A stretch of 6,946 bases of DNA from JAPLXD01 sp041662765 (GTDB taxonomy: Bacteria > Patescibacteriota > Minisyncoccia > Moranbacterales > UBA11712), in contig JBAZRT010000035.1 of the NCBI GenBank assembly GCA_041662765.1, forward strand, positions 1 through 6,946. The letters are read 5' to 3'. A program made the position numbers and the translations under genes. Below are positions 5,891 to 6,946 of the stretch, one piece after another; position 1 is the stretch's first letter; every line of letters begins with the position of its first letter. Below the pieces are notes generated by a model. The model was not told the origin of the DNA and searched no databases. It worked only from the letters and a program-made list of their open reading frames with translations.

Positions 5891-6946
5891 TCAGGGAGCT
5901 GTTTCAGTCCATCCGCATTTGGCTGAAGCCGTGCAAGTCACTTTTGTTCCGCAATCATTCCCACAAGTCCAAGTCGCAGTGACACCGCTGGCATTCAGAT
6001 CATCGTTGTACGTTGCAGGATCACTGCACAATTTGCTTGCGGCCGGCGGATTGGCCGAATCACAAATGTACTTTCCGCTAAGAGAGCCGCAAACGCCGAC
6101 TTCTGGATTAATAATGTGAATATTACAAGAAACATCACCGCAGCTGTTGCTGCAGGTCCAAGAAAGCTTGTCGCTTCCCAGAGTACAAGCAGTGCTGCTC
6201 CCAGAGCAATAGCTTGAATCACAGGTTGTTCCAGGAATTGTCTGACCCAGGCAAATCTGCTTTGTCGCGCAGCCCAATTTGCAATCGCCTACTTTGAGGC
6301 CGCTAAGTTTTAGCCATCCGAGTCCCGAGTTTCCAAGAAATGCGTCTTCGGTCCCAGAATTCCAGCCATATCCGGACAGTAGTCCCCTAGTACTGCTAGT
6401 CACTCCATAATGCGTTCCGGAGGGATCTTTCAGTCTCACCCAACCATTGTTTCCCATGGACGTCACTTGCGCCCAACCATCAAGATACCCCGCGTAGTTA
6501 TCCGCTTCTTCCGTATTCGGATGCAACATTGCGGCATGACAATCATCCCCCGAGCAAAAAGACGGATATCCAACTGAAAAGTTGAGCCATCCAAGAGAAG
6601 GCAAATCAGAATCGCAGGCTCCGTTTGAATCCTCTTTGGAACCAACACCGAACCAAGCCGAACCATAGACAGGCCTCTCGCCAGTTTCCTCGTCGGGTTC
6701 TCCAAAATTAATGCTGTATTTTTTCGACAAAGCTCCTCCGCAGCCGCTCAATTCCGAGTTGGAACTCAGCCAGCCTATCGTCGGAGGAACATTGGGGTCA
6801 TTCTGCGCATGTCCTTCGATGTAATTGTTCCAGATCCCCGATCCCCAACCCTCAAGACTTGCCAAAATTTTGTGAGACACAAAAAAAACCGTCAAGAAAA
6901 GAACGGCCACGATTATTGGTACAACAAATAAAATAGTTTTTCTTTT
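5891..6946 (-). CDS. Exported Gly-Trp-repeat and Cys-rich protein, 5'-truncated by the window edge
   Basis: The frame is open from the right edge (6946) to the TGA at 5893-5891, giving 351 visible residues. The only start-like codon near the edge is a GTG at 6910-6908. The 12 codons upstream of it read KRKTILFVVPII, continuing straight into VAVLFLTVFFVS. That is one intact Lys/Arg-plus-hydrophobic signal segment, so the true start lies outside the window. In visible-fragment numbering, Gly-Trp motifs recur at 57-62 (IGWLSS), 118-123 (LGWLNF), 166-172 (NNGWVRL) and 209-214 (LGWLKL). They resemble the degenerate GWIxF repeats of Parcubacteria surface proteins. Residues 222-344 hold 16 cysteines arranged as two related units, each ending in a WTCxNxCG...C block (263-274 and 326-338). 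It ends 39 bp before the next Cys-rich exported gene. The likely place is the cell surface; the function is unknown. Confidence 0.88.
   Translation of the reverse strand, partial: KRKTILFVVPIIVAVLFLTVFFVSHKILASLEGWGSGIWNNYIEGHAQNDPNVPPTIGWLSSNSELSGCGGALSKKYSINFGEPDEETGERPVYGSAWFGVGSKEDSNGACDSDLPSLGWLNFSVGYPSFCSGDDCHAAMLHPNTEEADNYAGYLDGWAQVTSMGNNGWVRLKDPSGTHYGVTSSTRGLLSGYGWNSGTEDAFLGNSGLGWLKLSGLKVGDCKLGCATKQICLGQTIPGTTCDSSYCSGSSTACTLGSDKLSWTCSNSCGDVSCNIHIINPEVGVCGSLSGKYICDSANPPAASKLCSDPATYNDDLNASGVTATWTCGNDCGTKVTCTASAKCGWTETAP

Noticed and set aside
5891..5893. TGA as a possible sense codon (recoded genetic code)
   Set aside because: Reading through adds only a few AT-rich codons before TAA, and glycine is encoded by GGN elsewhere, so TGA is an ordinary stop here.
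1..6946. tRNA or rRNA genes, CRISPR arrays, insertion sequences, att sites
   Set aside because: No cloverleaf, direct-repeat array, transposase or terminal inverted repeats were seen on either strand.

Overview
The window looks like a chromosomal fragment from a bacterium of the Candidate Phyla Radiation (Patescibacteria), most likely a Parcubacteria-type lineage. Every convincing gene is on the minus strand, so transcription runs from right (6946) to left (1). The lineage call rests on three things. The secreted proteins carry a WxEP...PxGN...PIN-type motif and Gly-Trp-Leu repeats that I know from Parcubacteria. Start codons mostly lack Shine-Dalgarno sequences. The ribosomal protein versions are Gram-positive-like rather than proteobacterial. 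TGA ends the gene at 5891, glycines use ordinary GGN codons, and no gene contains an internal TGA, so the standard bacterial code (11) fits and the TGA=Gly code of Gracilibacteria/Absconditabacteria does not. The taxon is inferred, not proven.

Right part (about 4297-6946): three consecutive genes for exported or membrane-anchored proteins. The first is cut by the window edge. It has an N-terminal hydrophobic segment, Gly-Trp repeats and a C-terminal Cys-rich domain made of two related units. The second (221 aa) has a signal/anchor segment, the WVEP...PINTG motif and 14 cysteines including a CCCWWPC cluster. The third (288 aa) has one transmembrane segment followed by two tandem copies of a DUF5666-like beta domain. 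Gaps of 39 and 22 bp suggest co-transcription. Their function is unknown; a cell-surface role is likely.

Middle and left part (about 1-4236): the str operon in the conserved order rpsL-rpsG-fusA-tuf, preceded by a consensus-like promoter at 4236-4210 and a short leader with a hairpin at its 5' end. An extra small gene, 10 bp after fusA, encodes an 88-aa protein resembling the Phd/YefM antitoxin fold with an acidic tail; no toxin gene is next to it. The 194-bp space after it holds one strong and one plausible promoter and a structured leader for tuf, so EF-Tu can probably be made independently of the operon. tuf runs off the left edge and only its first 232 codons are visible.

The translation genes work together: S12 and S7 are small-subunit proteins at the decoding centre and head, EF-Tu delivers aminoacyl-tRNA and EF-G drives translocation. 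No RNA genes, mobile elements, CRISPR arrays or clear intrinsic terminators were seen, and no gene-free stretch exceeds 300 bases.
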